Origin: Bordetella genomosp. 10
GTDB taxonomy: Bacteria; Pseudomonadota; Gammaproteobacteria; Burkholderiales; Burkholderiaceae_B
Direction: 5' to 3'
Assembly (NCBI RefSeq): GCF_002261225.1
Contig: NZ_NEVM01000005.1
Span: forward strand, 248,001 to 312,000
DNA length: 64,000 nucleotides
How positions within the stretch are numbered: the stretch's first letter is position 1; the number at the start of each line of letters is the position of its first letter. The translations under genes and the position numbers were made by a program. Of the stretch, positions 29,349 to 38,425 are shown one piece after another. The notes under the pieces were generated by a model, which was not told where the DNA came from, did not search any database, and saw only the letters and a list, made by a program, of their open reading frames with translations.

Positions 29349-29959
29349 GGCGTTTCCTGCGTTATCTGGGCGCGTGCGGCGCGCTGCTGCTGGGCGCCGC
29401 CGCGCTGCCCGCGCAGGCCTTCGACCTGAAGGACCTGCAACAGCAATTGCAGGCCGCGCCCGTCGTGCGCGGCCAATTCGTGCAACAGAAATTCCTGCGC
29501 TCGCTGCCGCAGCCGCTCACCAGCAATGGCGTCTTCGTGCTGTCCGCGCAGCACGGCCTGCTCTGGGAACTGCGCGTGCCGCTGTTCCAGGACCTGCTGA
29601 TCACGCCCGAGGGCATGTACCGGCGCGGCGATGGCGGAAAGTGGCAGGCCCTGCCGCAGCAGATAGGCTCCGGCCGCGAAACCCGCCTGTTCCTGGCCGT
29701 GCTGGCCGGCGACACCAGGGGCTTGCAGGACAACTTCGACATGCAGGTCAGCGGCTCGGCCGGCGACTGGCAGTTGGTGATGACGCCCAAGTCCGCCCTG
29801 CTCAAACAGATATTCCAGGACATCCGCATCAACGGCGGCAAGCTGGTCGACCGCATCGAACTGCGCGAGACGCAAGGCGACCGCACCGTGATGGAGATGA
29901 AGAACGCACGCGCCGATAACAAGCTGGACGACGATGAGACCCGAGATTTCGCGCCTTGA
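29345..29959 (+). CDS. LolA-like outer-membrane lipoprotein carrier of the APE cluster
   Basis: A 204-residue periplasmic protein. Signal peptide about 22 residues, ending LPAQA before FDLKDLQQ. The mature part has the LolA-type pattern VRGQFVQQKFL and SNGVFVLSAQHGLLWEL. APE clusters encode a dedicated LolA paralogue that probably shuttles the lipid-anchored pigment through the periplasm. Its last 26 bases overlap the exporter gene in another frame. Confidence 0.87.
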   Translation: MRRFLRYLGACGALLLGAAALPAQAFDLKDLQQQLQAAPVVRGQFVQQKFLRSLPQPLTSNGVFVLSAQHGLLWELRVPLFQDLLITPEGMYRRGDGGKWQALPQQIGSGRETRLFLAVLAGDTRGLQDNFDMQVSGSAGDWQLVMTPKSALLKQIFQDIRINGGKLVDRIELRETQGDRTVMEMKNARADNKLDDDETRDFAP

Positions 29960-32309
29960 TACCGAGGCGCCCAACCAACGCGAGCGCCTGCTTTCCCTGA
30001 TATTCCGCGTGGCCATGGTGCTGGTGCTGCTGCTGGGCGCCTGGCAGTCCCGCCATGGCCTGCCGGTGTCCTCCAGCCTGCTCGACCTGCTGCCCCATGC
30101 CAGCAGCGACACGCTGCGCCGCGAGGCCGACGCCCAGATCCAGAAGCCGCTGACCCGCCAGATGGTGGCGCTGGTCGGCGCGCCGGAGCGGGAACGGGCG
30201 GTCGAACTGGCGCGCGGGCTGGGCCACTTGTGGAACCACAGCGGCCTGTTCGCCAGCGTCCAGGTCGACGTCGACGTCGACCTGGACGCCGTGCGCAAGC
30301 AGTTGGCGACGCAGCGCCTTTCCCTGATTTCCGGCGCCGACCGCGCGCGCTTCATGAACGATCCGGCGGCCTACGCGGCGCAACGGGTGCGGGAGCTGGC
30401 CGATCCCTTCTCCGTCGGCGGGTTGGTCCCCGCCGACCAGGACCTGCTGGGCCTGGCGCGCCTGGCGGAGAAATCCCTGCGGCCGCCCGGCAAGCTGCAT
30501 TTCGATCTCGCCAGCGGCACCCTGCTGACCGAACAGGACGGCAAGTACTGGGTCCTGCTGCGGGCCCAGACCAGCGGCGACGCCTTCGATCAACGCGCCC
30601 CCACCGCCATCGCCGCCCTGGTCGCCGAAAGCCGCGCCGGCGTGGCGAAGGACGGCGGCGAACTGCTCGCCACCGGCGGCGCGCTGTACGCCGCCTCGGG
30701 CCAATCCCAGGCCCAGGCGGAAAGCGGCTGGATAGGCGGCGGCTCGCTCGTGGGCATCGTGCTGCTGTTGCTGCTGGCCCTGCGCCGCTGGCGCGCGCTG
30801 CTGGCCTTCGTGCCGGTGGCGGCCGGCCTGCTGTGCGGCGCGGTCGCCTGCGCGGCGGTCTTCGGCAGCGTCCACATCCTGACCCTGGTCATCGGCGCCA
30901 GCCTCATCGGCATCGCCGTCGACTTTCCCCTGCACTACCTGGGCAAGAGCTATGGCCTGCCCGACTGGACCGCGCGCGACGCCCTGCGGCGGGTGCTGCC
31001 GGGCCTGAGCATCATCCTGGCGGCCACCCTGGTGGGCTACCTGGCCCTGCTGTTCACGCCCTTCCCGGCGCTGACGCAGACCGCCGTGTTCTCCGCCGCG
31101 GGCCTGGTGGGCGCCTACGCCTGCACGGTCTGCGAACTGCCGCGCTGGCTGCGCGGCTGGGCGCCGCGGCCGTGGAAGGGCCTGCCGCGCGTGGCCCAGG
31201 GCCTGCTGGACACGCTGTCGGCCTGGTCCGCGCGCCGCACGCTGCCCTGGCTGGCCCTGGGCGTGGCGCTGGTGTGCGCCGGCGGCCTGCTGAAGCTGCG
31301 GGTGCAGGACGACCTGCGCCTGTGGGTCAGCCTGCCGCCCTCGCTGCTGGACCAGGCCAGGCGCATCGGCGAGATCACCGGCATCATGCCCACCAGCCAG
31401 TATTTCCTGGTCCGCGCGCCGGACCTGGACACGCTCTACCGGCGCCAGGCCGATCTCGGCCACAACCTCGACGACCTGGTCGCGAAGCACGCGCTGGCCT
31501 CCTATCTTTCGCTGAACCAGTTGCTGGCGCCGGAAGCGGCCCAGCAGCAGTTGCGCGACCGCATGCGCGACCCCGCCTGGCGCGCCCGCCTGACGCCATC
31601 CTTCGGCACCGTGGGCGTGCCCGCCGCCACCGTGCTGGCCAACGTCGATGCCCTCATCGACCTGCCGCCGGTCAAGATGACGGACGCCCTGGCGGGCCCG
31701 CTGGGCGAGAGCCGGCGCGATCTCTGGCTGGGCGAACACGACGGCCAGGTCGCCGCCATCGTCAGCCTGCAAGGGCTGCGCGACGCCGGCGCCGTGGCGG
31801 CCGCCGCGCAGGGGCTGGAGGGCGTGAGCTACGTCGACCAGACGGGCGACCTCAACCGCAGCTTCGCCAGCACCCGCTGGGAGGCCGCGGAACTGAAACT
31901 CCTGTCCTACCTGATCGCCGCCGGCCTGCTGTGGGCCACGCTGGGCCGGCGCGCGGCCTGGCGCCTGTTGGCGGTGCCGCTGGCCGCCTCGGCCTGCACG
32001 CTGGGCGCGCTGGGCATCCTGGGCCAGCCGCTCACCCTGTTCAGCCTGTTCGGCCTGCTGCTGGTCTCGGCCATCGGCCTGGACTACGCCATCGTCATGT
32101 ACGAACGGGTGGCGGGCGCCGCCTCATGCCTGATCGGCGTGACGCTCGCGGCCCTGACCACCTTGGTGTCCTTCGGCCTGCTGGGCCTGAGCAGCACGCC
32201 CGCCATCGCCAATTTCGGCATCGCCGTGGCGCTGGGCGTCGCCTTCAGCGTGCTGTTCGCGCCCTGGGTGCGGCCCGCGCCCGAATTCCCCCACCCTCCC
32301 ACACGCTAA
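29934..32309 (+). CDS. MMPL/RND-family exporter of the APE cluster
   Basis: A 791-residue membrane protein with two-fold symmetry: one N-terminal helix (about 20-42), a large periplasmic loop, five helices (about 260-400), a second loop and six more helices to the end. RND-type aspartates are visible in GIAVDFPLHYLGK and AIGLDYAIVMYE. Such exporters use the proton gradient to move lipids or lipid-linked polyketides. Its conserved position after the LolA-like gene argues for transfer of the APE lipid from the inner membrane. Confidence 0.88.
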   Translation: MRPEISRLDTEAPNQRERLLSLIFRVAMVLVLLLGAWQSRHGLPVSSSLLDLLPHASSDTLRREADAQIQKPLTRQMVALVGAPERERAVELARGLGHLWNHSGLFASVQVDVDVDLDAVRKQLATQRLSLISGADRARFMNDPAAYAAQRVRELADPFSVGGLVPADQDLLGLARLAEKSLRPPGKLHFDLASGTLLTEQDGKYWVLLRAQTSGDAFDQRAPTAIAALVAESRAGVAKDGGELLATGGALYAASGQSQAQAESGWIGGGSLVGIVLLLLLALRRWRALLAFVPVAAGLLCGAVACAAVFGSVHILTLVIGASLIGIAVDFPLHYLGKSYGLPDWTARDALRRVLPGLSIILAATLVGYLALLFTPFPALTQTAVFSAAGLVGAYACTVCELPRWLRGWAPRPWKGLPRVAQGLLDTLSAWSARRTLPWLALGVALVCAGGLLKLRVQDDLRLWVSLPPSLLDQARRIGEITGIMPTSQYFLVRAPDLDTLYRRQADLGHNLDDLVAKHALASYLSLNQLLAPEAAQQQLRDRMRDPAWRARLTPSFGTVGVPAATVLANVDALIDLPPVKMTDALAGPLGESRRDLWLGEHDGQVAAIVSLQGLRDAGAVAAAAQGLEGVSYVDQTGDLNRSFASTRWEAAELKLLSYLIAAGLLWATLGRRAAWRLLAVPLAASACTLGALGILGQPLTLFSLFGLLLVSAIGLDYAIVMYERVAGAASCLIGVTLAALTTLVSFGLLGLSSTPAIANFGIAVALGVAFSVLFAPWVRPAPEFPHPPTR

Positions 32310-32327
32310 AAAAGAGAAACCCCGGTC

Positions 32328-33644
32328 ATGCAGGAACGTCACGACATCGTGGTCATCGGAGCCGGCCCCGCTGGCGCCATCGCGGCGGCGCTGCTGCAGC
32401 GCCGCGGCCATCGGGTCACCATCTTCGAACGCCAGCGTTTCCCCCGCTTTTCCATCGGCGAAAGCCTGTTGGCGCACTGCCTCGAATTCGTCGAGGAAGC
32501 CGGCATGATGGACGCCGTGCGCGCCGCCGGTTTCCAGGAAAAGAACGGCGCCGCGTTCGCCTGGGGCGACCGCTACACCGCCTTCGATTTCCGCGAGAAG
32601 TTCTCGCCCGGCCCGGGCACCACCTTCCAGGTCCTGCGCTCGCGTTTCGACCAGGTGCTGGCCGACGAGGCCGCGCGCCAGGGCGTGCGGGTGCATTACG
32701 AGCATGAAGTGGTGGCGGCGGATTTCGACGGTCCCCAGCCGTGGCTGGAAGTGCGCGACCTGCGGGCGGGCGCCGACGCCGCGCCGCGCCGCATCAACCC
32801 CCGCTTCGTGCTGGACGCCAGCGGCTACGGCCGCGTGCTGGCGCGCCTGCTGGACCTGGAACGGCCGACCAAATTGCCCCCGCGCCGCGCCATCTTCACC
32901 CATATCGAAGACCGCATCGACCCCGCCGGTTTCGATCGCCAGAAGATCCTGATCAGCGTCCATCCCGAGCACGAGGACGTGTGGTTCTGGACCATACCCT
33001 TCTCCAACGGCCGCTGTTCGCTGGGCGTGGTGGGCGCGGAGGAGAAGATCCAGCCGGCCGACGGCGACCTGATGGGCGCCCTGCGCCGCTGGGTCGACGG
33101 CGCGCCCAACCTGCGCCGCGCCCTGGCCAACGCCGTGTGGGACACGCCGGCCAATACGATAGGCGGCTATTCGGCCAGCGTGCGGTCCCTGCACGGCCGG
33201 GGCTGGGCCCTGCTGGGCAACGCGGCGGAATTCCTCGACCCGGTGTTCTCGTCGGGGGTGACCATCGCCATGCATTCCGCCAAGCTGGCCGCCGAATGCC
33301 TGCACCGCCAGTTGGGCGGCGAGACGGTGGACTGGGAGGCGCAGTTCGCCGCGCCGCTGATGCGCGGCGTGCAATGCTTCCGCACCTACGTCCAGGGCTG
33401 GTACGAGGGCAGCTTCCGCGACGTCGTTTTCTTCGAGAAGGCCCAGCCGCAGATCCGCGCCATGATTTCCTCCATCCTCGCCGGCTATGCCTGGGACGAG
33501 GCCAATCCCTTCGTCGCCGAGCATGAGCGGCGCCTGCGCATGCTGGCCGACGTCTGCCGCGGCGGCCTGTCGGGCCAGCGCCAGGCCCAGGGAATGGCCC
33601 AGCCCGGCACGGCGGTGGCGGGGACCCGCGGCGAGGCGGCCTGA
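32328..33644 (+). CDS. FAD-dependent oxidoreductase with halogenase-like motif
   Basis: A 438-residue flavoprotein. The FAD motif VVIGAGPAGAIAAALL starts near residue 7, and GESLLAHCLEFVEEAG follows. VWFWTIPF (W219-x-W221-x-I-P) matches the WxWxIP fingerprint used to recognise flavin halogenases. That motif also occurs in related dehydrogenases and geranylgeranyl reductases, so chlorination should not be assumed. APE clusters commonly contain one such gene of unknown step. It lies 18 bp after the exporter. The 178 bp that follow hold only degenerate AACCCGAA-type repeats. Confidence 0.85.
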   Translation: MQERHDIVVIGAGPAGAIAAALLQRRGHRVTIFERQRFPRFSIGESLLAHCLEFVEEAGMMDAVRAAGFQEKNGAAFAWGDRYTAFDFREKFSPGPGTTFQVLRSRFDQVLADEAARQGVRVHYEHEVVAADFDGPQPWLEVRDLRAGADAAPRRINPRFVLDASGYGRVLARLLDLERPTKLPPRRAIFTHIEDRIDPAGFDRQKILISVHPEHEDVWFWTIPFSNGRCSLGVVGAEEKIQPADGDLMGALRRWVDGAPNLRRALANAVWDTPANTIGGYSASVRSLHGRGWALLGNAAEFLDPVFSSGVTIAMHSAKLAAECLHRQLGGETVDWEAQFAAPLMRGVQCFRTYVQGWYEGSFRDVVFFEKAQPQIRAMISSILAGYAWDEANPFVAEHERRLRMLADVCRGGLSGQRQAQGMAQPGTAVAGTRGEAA

Positions 33645-33822
33645 ACGCAGGGAACGCAAACCCGAATAAAGGGAACGGAACCGGCACGCTGCCTGTCGGC
33701 CAGTCGCCGAATCGGGCATGACCCGGCGAGGCAGAACCCGAAGGCAAATCCGAACAAAGCAGACCCGGATACCGCAAAACCGAACTTGGCCGAACCGAAC
33801 ACGGCAAAATAACGTCCAGACC

Positions 33823-34362
33823 ATGACCCAAGCCAGACTCATCCTCGCCTCCGTGTTGTCCGCCGCGCTGCTGGCGGGCTGCGCCTCGGCGCCGCCCGCG
33901 CCGGTGGCGCCCGCCGAGCTGCACCTGCCCCGCTGGGTGCAGGTGCACATCAGCACGCCGGGCCAGCCCGACGAGGACGCCATGCTGGCGGTGCAGGACG
34001 AAGGCCAGGGAGCGACCCGCTGGTCGCTGTTCGACCCCCTGGGCATGCCGCGCGCGCGCCAGATCCTGCAGGACGGCAAATGGCGCAACGACGGCTTCAT
34101 GCGTCCCAACGGCAAGGCCAGCGACATGTTCTCCGCCATCCTGTTCGCCTGGACGCCGGAGCAGTCGCTCGCCGGCGCCTACGCCGGCAGCGACTGGCAC
34201 AGCCAGCCCACGCCGGCGGGCGGCCGCACCCGGGTCCTGGACCAGGATTGCTCGCCGCGCTGGCAGGTGACCTGGGCCGCGCACGCGCCGGACGACACCT
34301 TTTCCATCCGCCAGCCCGACGGCACCGTGCTGGCGATCTCCCCGCTGAAGAACACGCCATGA
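33823..34362 (+). CDS. DUF3261 lipoprotein of the APE cluster
   Basis: A 179-residue outer-membrane lipoprotein. The signal peptide ends in the lipobox LLAGC (Cys near residue 21). The rest matches DUF3261 in pattern (HLPRWVQVHI, WSLFDPLGMPRARQIL). DUF3261 genes are constant members of APE clusters; a LolB-like receptor for the pigment is suspected from its partner LolA-like gene. Its stop overlaps the next ATG (ATGA), so the downstream ketosynthase start is fixed by coupling. Confidence 0.85.
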   Translation: MTQARLILASVLSAALLAGCASAPPAPVAPAELHLPRWVQVHISTPGQPDEDAMLAVQDEGQGATRWSLFDPLGMPRARQILQDGKWRNDGFMRPNGKASDMFSAILFAWTPEQSLAGAYAGSDWHSQPTPAGGRTRVLDQDCSPRWQVTWAAHAPDDTFSIRQPDGTVLAISPLKNTP

Positions 34363-35900
34363 GCGCGCCGGGCCGCCCCAAGCGCGAATCCTCCCTCGGG
34401 GAGGAAGTCGCGCAGCGACAGGAGGGCACAACCATACACGCGCCGGGCCGCCCCAAGCGTGAATCCTCCCTTGGGGAGGAGGTCGCGCAGCGACAGGAGG
34501 GCACAACCATACACGCGCCGGGCCGCCCCAAGCGCGAATCCTCCCTGGGGGAGGAAGTCGCTCCAGCGACCGCGCCTTCCCCCGCCTGGCTGGGCCGCCC
34601 CGGCGTCGTCTGCGCGCTGGGACAGGGCATGGACGCGGTCCATGCCGCGGCCCTGCGCGGCGACACCGGCGGCATGCTGGCGCAGGAAGGCTGGCTGCGC
34701 GACCGCGCCATCGTGGTCGGCGCCGCCGCAGGCGACTTGGCGGAACTGCCCGCCACGCTGGCCGACGGCCAGCCGCCGCCCGACCACTACCACAGTCGCA
34801 ACAACCGCCTGCTGATGACGGCCGCCGGGCAGATCGCCGACACGCTGCGCGCCGCCGTCGCGCGGCACGGCGCGGCGCGCGTGGGCATCGTGCTGGGCAC
34901 CAGCACCTCCGGCATCGCCGAATCCAGCGGGGCCTTCCGCGCCCGCTCGCGGGACGGCGCCTGGCCGTCCGGCTACGACTACCGCCGCCAGACGCTGGCG
35001 GCGCCGGCCGCGCTGCTGGCCGACTGGCTGGGCATCGCCGGTCCCGCCTATACCCTGTCGACGGCCTGCACGTCCGGCGCGCGCGCCCTGTTGTCGGCCA
35101 AGCGCCTGCTGGACGCCGGCCTCTGCGACGCCGTGATCTGCGGCGGCGTCGATACGCTGTGCCCGCTCACCATCAACGGCTTCGCCTCCATCGAGGCCAT
35201 CGCCGCGGGCCTGAGCAATCCCTTCTCCGCCCATCGGGACGGCATCAACATCGGCGAGGCCGCCGCGCTGTTCCTGATGCAGCGCGAACGCCCGCGGGGC
35301 CCGGCGGTCCGCCTGCTCGGCGGCGGCGGCAGTTCGGACGCCTGGCACATGTCGGCGCCCGATCCCACCGGCAGGGGCGCGATGCTGGCCATGCACACCG
35401 CCTTGCGCGACGCCGGCGTCACGGCGGCCGACATCGGCTGGATCAATCTGCACGGCACCGGCACGCCGCACAACGACGCCATGGAAAGCCTCGCGGTGGA
35501 CGCCCTCTTCCCGCAAGGCGTGGCCTGCACGGCGACCAAGCCCCTGACCGGCCATACCCTGGCCGCCGCCGGCGCGCTGGAAGCCGCGCTCTGCTGGGGC
35601 GTGCTCGACCCGGCCGCGGACGGCGGCCTGCCGCCGCAGCGCTGGGACGGCGCCGCCGATCCCGCCCTGCCCGCGCTGCGCCTGACCGCCCCCGGCCAGC
35701 GCCTGCCCGCCGGCCGCCCCCGCATCGTCATGAGCAATTCCTTCGCCTTCGGCGGCAACAACGCCTGCCTGGTCCTGGCCGAAGCCGACGCCGACATCGC
35801 CGCGACGCGCGCCACGACGGGAAGCACGGTCACGGCGGACGCCCGCACGGACGGCAACACGGCCGCCGGCGGTGCCGCCGCGACGGGAGGCGCGTCATGA
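34359..35900 (+). CDS. apeO: APE beta-ketoacyl synthase (ApeO-like) with repeat-derived N-terminal extension
   Basis: A 513-residue ketosynthase. Catalytic triad: C237 in STACTSGARALL, H365 in LHGTGTPHND and H399 in LTGHTLAAAG. It condenses malonyl-ACP with the aryl chain, probably as a heterodimer with the ApeC-like protein. The first ~66 residues are not ketosynthase: they are two full and one partial 25-residue repeats (APGRPKRESSLGEEVAQRQ and so on). The fold begins at WLGRPGVVCALGQG. No ATG, GTG or TTG occurs in frame between the repeats and that strand, so the repeats must be translated. The C-terminal 35 residues are Thr/Ala/Gly-rich linker. Confidence 0.9.
   Translation: MSAPGRPKRESSLGEEVAQRQEGTTIHAPGRPKRESSLGEEVAQRQEGTTIHAPGRPKRESSLGEEVAPATAPSPAWLGRPGVVCALGQGMDAVHAAALRGDTGGMLAQEGWLRDRAIVVGAAAGDLAELPATLADGQPPPDHYHSRNNRLLMTAAGQIADTLRAAVARHGAARVGIVLGTSTSGIAESSGAFRARSRDGAWPSGYDYRRQTLAAPAALLADWLGIAGPAYTLSTACTSGARALLSAKRLLDAGLCDAVICGGVDTLCPLTINGFASIEAIAAGLSNPFSAHRDGINIGEAAALFLMQRERPRGPAVRLLGGGGSSDAWHMSAPDPTGRGAMLAMHTALRDAGVTAADIGWINLHGTGTPHNDAMESLAVDALFPQGVACTATKPLTGHTLAAAGALEAALCWGVLDPAADGGLPPQRWDGAADPALPALRLTAPGQRLPAGRPRIVMSNSFAFGGNNACLVLAEADADIAATRATTGSTVTADARTDGNTAAGGAAATGGAS
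34365..34571. repeat. Tandem 75-bp repeat, 2.7 units, inside the ketosynthase gene
   Basis: Units at 34365-34439, 34440-34514 and 34515-34571 (partial). Each holds a TCCTCCC-NNN-GGGAGGA hairpin (first at 34389-34405). Differences among units fall at third-codon positions (CGC/CGT, CTC/CTT/CTG, GAA/GAG, GCG/GCT), so the peptide GRPKRESSLGEEVA is identical in all three. A related single copy lies between genes at 39106. Confidence 0.93.
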
Positions 35901-36451
35901 CGGACCGCGCCGATCTCGCCTCGTTCCTGGACGCCTCCGGCGTGAATGCCGACGCCGCGGAATCGGCCGCCGACGCCTGGCCGGTCGCCGACTGGCCCGT
36001 CGCCGAGCTGCTGCCGCACGACGGCGCGGCCATCCTGCTGGACGCCGTGCTGGCCTGCGACGAAGACACGCTGCTCGCCCGCGCCACCGTGCGTCCCCAC
36101 GCCGCCTATGGCGACGCCGCCGGCAACCTGCCGCCCTGGCTGGGCCTGGAGCTGATGGCGCAGGCGATCGGCGCCTGGGCCGGCTGCCACGCGCGCCGCG
36201 CCGGCGAGCCGATGAAGCTGGGCTTTCTGCTCGGCACCCGCCGCTACGACTGCCGCGTGCCCGCCTTCACCGTGGGCATGCAGTTGACCATCGCCGTCGA
36301 ACGCTCCTTCCAGGACGCGGCGGGCATGGGCGTCTTCGCCTGCCGGATCCAGCGCGGCGACGAATGCCTGGCCGAGGCCCGCCTGAACGTCTATCGCCCG
36401 CCGGACGCCGGCGCCTTCATCCACGAACCGTCCCCCGCGGACCATGCCTGA
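35897..36451 (+). CDS. apeP: APE 3-hydroxyacyl-ACP dehydratase (ApeP-like)
   Basis: A 184-residue hotdog dehydratase. The catalytic His is in AELLPHDGAAILLD and the second acidic/helix motif in WLGLELMAQAIGAWAG. In studied APE systems ApeP forms a heterodimer with ApeI, whose counterpart here is the C-terminal domain of the fused ligase. ATGA overlap with the ketosynthase gene. The first 30 residues are Ala/Asp-rich and probably disordered. Confidence 0.88.
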   Translation: MTDRADLASFLDASGVNADAAESAADAWPVADWPVAELLPHDGAAILLDAVLACDEDTLLARATVRPHAAYGDAAGNLPPWLGLELMAQAIGAWAGCHARRAGEPMKLGFLLGTRRYDCRVPAFTVGMQLTIAVERSFQDAAGMGVFACRIQRGDECLAEARLNVYRPPDAGAFIHEPSPADHA

Positions 36452-37196
36452 ACCCATGACCTCACCGCTTTCCGACACCATCCTGGTCACGGGATCCAGC
36501 CGCGGCATCGGCCGCGCCATCGCCATGACGCTGGCGCGCGCCGGCCACGACATCATCCTGCATTGCCGCGCCCGCCGCGAGGACGCCGACGCCGTGCGCG
36601 CCGACATCCTGGCCCTGGGCCGCGACTGCCGCGTCCTCCAGTTCGACGTCGCCGACCGCGCCGCCGCCGCGGCCGCGCTGAACGCCGAGGTCGAGGCGCA
36701 CGGCGCGCCCTACGGCGTGGTGCTCAACGCCGGCCTCACGCGCGACGCCGCCTTCCCCGCCCTGAGCGGCGAGGACTGGGACCGGGTGCTGCGCACCAAC
36801 CTGGACGGCTTCTACAACGTGCTCAACCCGCTGGTCATGCCCATGGTGCGGCGGCGCGCGCCGAGCCGCATCGTCTGCATGACGTCGGTGTCCGGCCTGG
36901 TGGGCAACCGCGGCCAGGTGAACTACAGCGCCTCCAAGGCCGGCCTGATCGGCGCGGCCAAGGCGCTGGCGGTGGAGCTGGCCAAGCGCCGCATCACGGT
37001 CAACTGCGTGGCGCCGGGCCTGATCGAAACCGATATGATCGACGAGCATGTCCCGGTCGAGGAAATCCTCAAGACCATCCCGGCGCAGCGCATGGGGCAG
37101 CCGGAGGAAGTCGCGGCGGCGGTGGCGTTCTTCATGTCGCCGGCCGCGGCCTACGTCACGCGCCAGGTGCTGGCGGTCAATGGAGGGCTGTGCTGA
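36444..37196 (+). CDS. apeQ: APE 3-ketoacyl-ACP reductase (FabG/ApeQ-like)
   Basis: A 250-residue short-chain dehydrogenase. NADP-binding VTGSSRGIGRAI, NAG motif in VLNAGLTRDA, and the catalytic Ser-Tyr-Lys in TSVSGLVGNRGQVNYSASKAG. It reduces the 3-keto group of each elongation round. Two starts are possible: 36444 (overlaps apeP by 8 bp, used here) and ATG 36456, giving 246 residues; neither has a clear ribosome-binding site. Stop overlaps the apeR start. Confidence 0.92.
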   Translation: MPEPMTSPLSDTILVTGSSRGIGRAIAMTLARAGHDIILHCRARREDADAVRADILALGRDCRVLQFDVADRAAAAAALNAEVEAHGAPYGVVLNAGLTRDAAFPALSGEDWDRVLRTNLDGFYNVLNPLVMPMVRRRAPSRIVCMTSVSGLVGNRGQVNYSASKAGLIGAAKALAVELAKRRITVNCVAPGLIETDMIDEHVPVEEILKTIPAQRMGQPEEVAAAVAFFMSPAAAYVTRQVLAVNGGLC

Positions 37197-38422
37197 TGCA
37201 TCGCGTCGTCGTCACCGGCATGGCCGGCATCAGCGCCCTGGGGCGCGACTGGAACACCGTGCGCGCGGCCTTCGAGAGCGGCCGCAACGCCATCCGCACC
37301 ATGTCCGACTGGGACGTCTACAAGGAACTCAACACGCGCCTGGCCGGCCCGCTGCCGGAATACGCGCCGCCGTCGCACTGGACCCGCAAGCAGTTGCGCA
37401 GCATGGGCCGCGTCTCGCAACTGGCGGTCAATGCCGCCGAAATGGCCCTGGACGACGCCGGCCTGCTGGGCGATCCCGGCATCGCCGACGGCCGCATGGG
37501 CGTGGCCTGCGGCTCGTCCACCGGCAGCACGGCCGACGTCATGGCCTTCGGCAACATGCTGCTCAACGGCGTCACCGACGATCTCAACGCCAACTCCTAC
37601 GTGCGCATGATGCCGCACACCACGGCCGCCAACATCGGCATTTTCTTCGGCCTGAAGGGTCGCATCATTCCCACCTCCAGCGCCTGCACCTCGGGCAGCC
37701 AGGGCATAGGCTACGCCTACGAGGCCATCCGCTACGGCCGCCAGCAGATGATGCTGGCCGGCGGCGCGGAGGAATTGTGTCCCAGCGAAGCCATCGTCTT
37801 CGACGCGCTGTACGCCACCAGCCAGCGCAACGACACGCCGGAACTGACGCCGCGCCCCTACGACGCCACCCGCGACGGCCTGGTGATCGGCGAAGGCGCC
37901 GGCATGCTGGTGCTCGAATCGCTGGAGCACGCCCAGGCCCGCGGCGCGCGCATCCATGCGGAAATCGTCGGCTTCGGCAGCAACTCGGACGGCACCCACA
38001 TCACCCGCCCGGAAGCGGCAACCATGCAGATCGCCATGGAAATGGCGCTGGCCGACGCCGGCCTGCCGGCGTCGGCCGTCGGCTACGTCAACGGCCACGG
38101 CACGGCCACCGAGCAGGGCGACATCGCCGAGACCCAGGCCACGCAAGCCGTGTTCGGCAGCGGCATGGCGATCAGCTCGCAGAAAAGCTACCTGGGCCAT
38201 ACGCTGGGCGCCTGCGGCGCGCTGGAATCCTGGTTCACCATCGAAATGATGCGCAACGACTGGTACGCGCCCACCCTGAACCTGAACCAGGTCGATCCGC
38301 GCTGCGGCGACCTGGACTACATCACCGGCGGCGGCCGGCGTCTTTCCGGCGAATACGCGATGAACAACAATTTCGCCTTCGGCGGCGTCAACACCTCGCT
38401 GGTGTTCCGCCGCTGGCCGTAG
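37196..38422 (+). CDS. apeR: APE beta-ketoacyl synthase (FabF/ApeR-like)
   Basis: A 408-residue KAS II-type ketosynthase with C164 in SSACTSGSQGIG, H301 in NGHGTATEQGD and H335 in YLGHTLGACGALES, a complete catalytic triad. In E. coli APE synthesis ApeR works as a separate homodimer from ApeO:ApeC. Last gene of the operon; a degenerate 8-bp repeat array and a hairpin follow its stop. Confidence 0.93.
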   Translation: MHRVVVTGMAGISALGRDWNTVRAAFESGRNAIRTMSDWDVYKELNTRLAGPLPEYAPPSHWTRKQLRSMGRVSQLAVNAAEMALDDAGLLGDPGIADGRMGVACGSSTGSTADVMAFGNMLLNGVTDDLNANSYVRMMPHTTAANIGIFFGLKGRIIPTSSACTSGSQGIGYAYEAIRYGRQQMMLAGGAEELCPSEAIVFDALYATSQRNDTPELTPRPYDATRDGLVIGEGAGMLVLESLEHAQARGARIHAEIVGFGSNSDGTHITRPEAATMQIAMEMALADAGLPASAVGYVNGHGTATEQGDIAETQATQAVFGSGMAISSQKSYLGHTLGACGALESWFTIEMMRNDWYAPTLNLNQVDPRCGDLDYITGGGRRLSGEYAMNNNFAFGGVNTSLVFRRWP

Positions 38423-38425
38423 CGC

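Larger units (their letters stand above)
21753..38422. other. Aryl polyene (APE) lipid biosynthesis gene cluster
   Basis: Divergent PPTase plus 16 same-strand genes, most overlapping or nearly touching, from 22662 to 38422. Content matches APE clusters: chain-length-factor-like ketosynthase, acyltransferases, two ACPs, small membrane protein, AMP ligase with fused dehydratase, glycosyltransferase, thioesterase, LolA-like protein, MMPL exporter, FAD oxidoreductase, DUF3261 lipoprotein, two ketosynthases, dehydratase and ketoreductase. APEs are yellow, membrane-anchored, antioxidant polyene esters. No ammonia lyase, chorismate lyase or methyltransferase is present. Confidence 0.92.
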
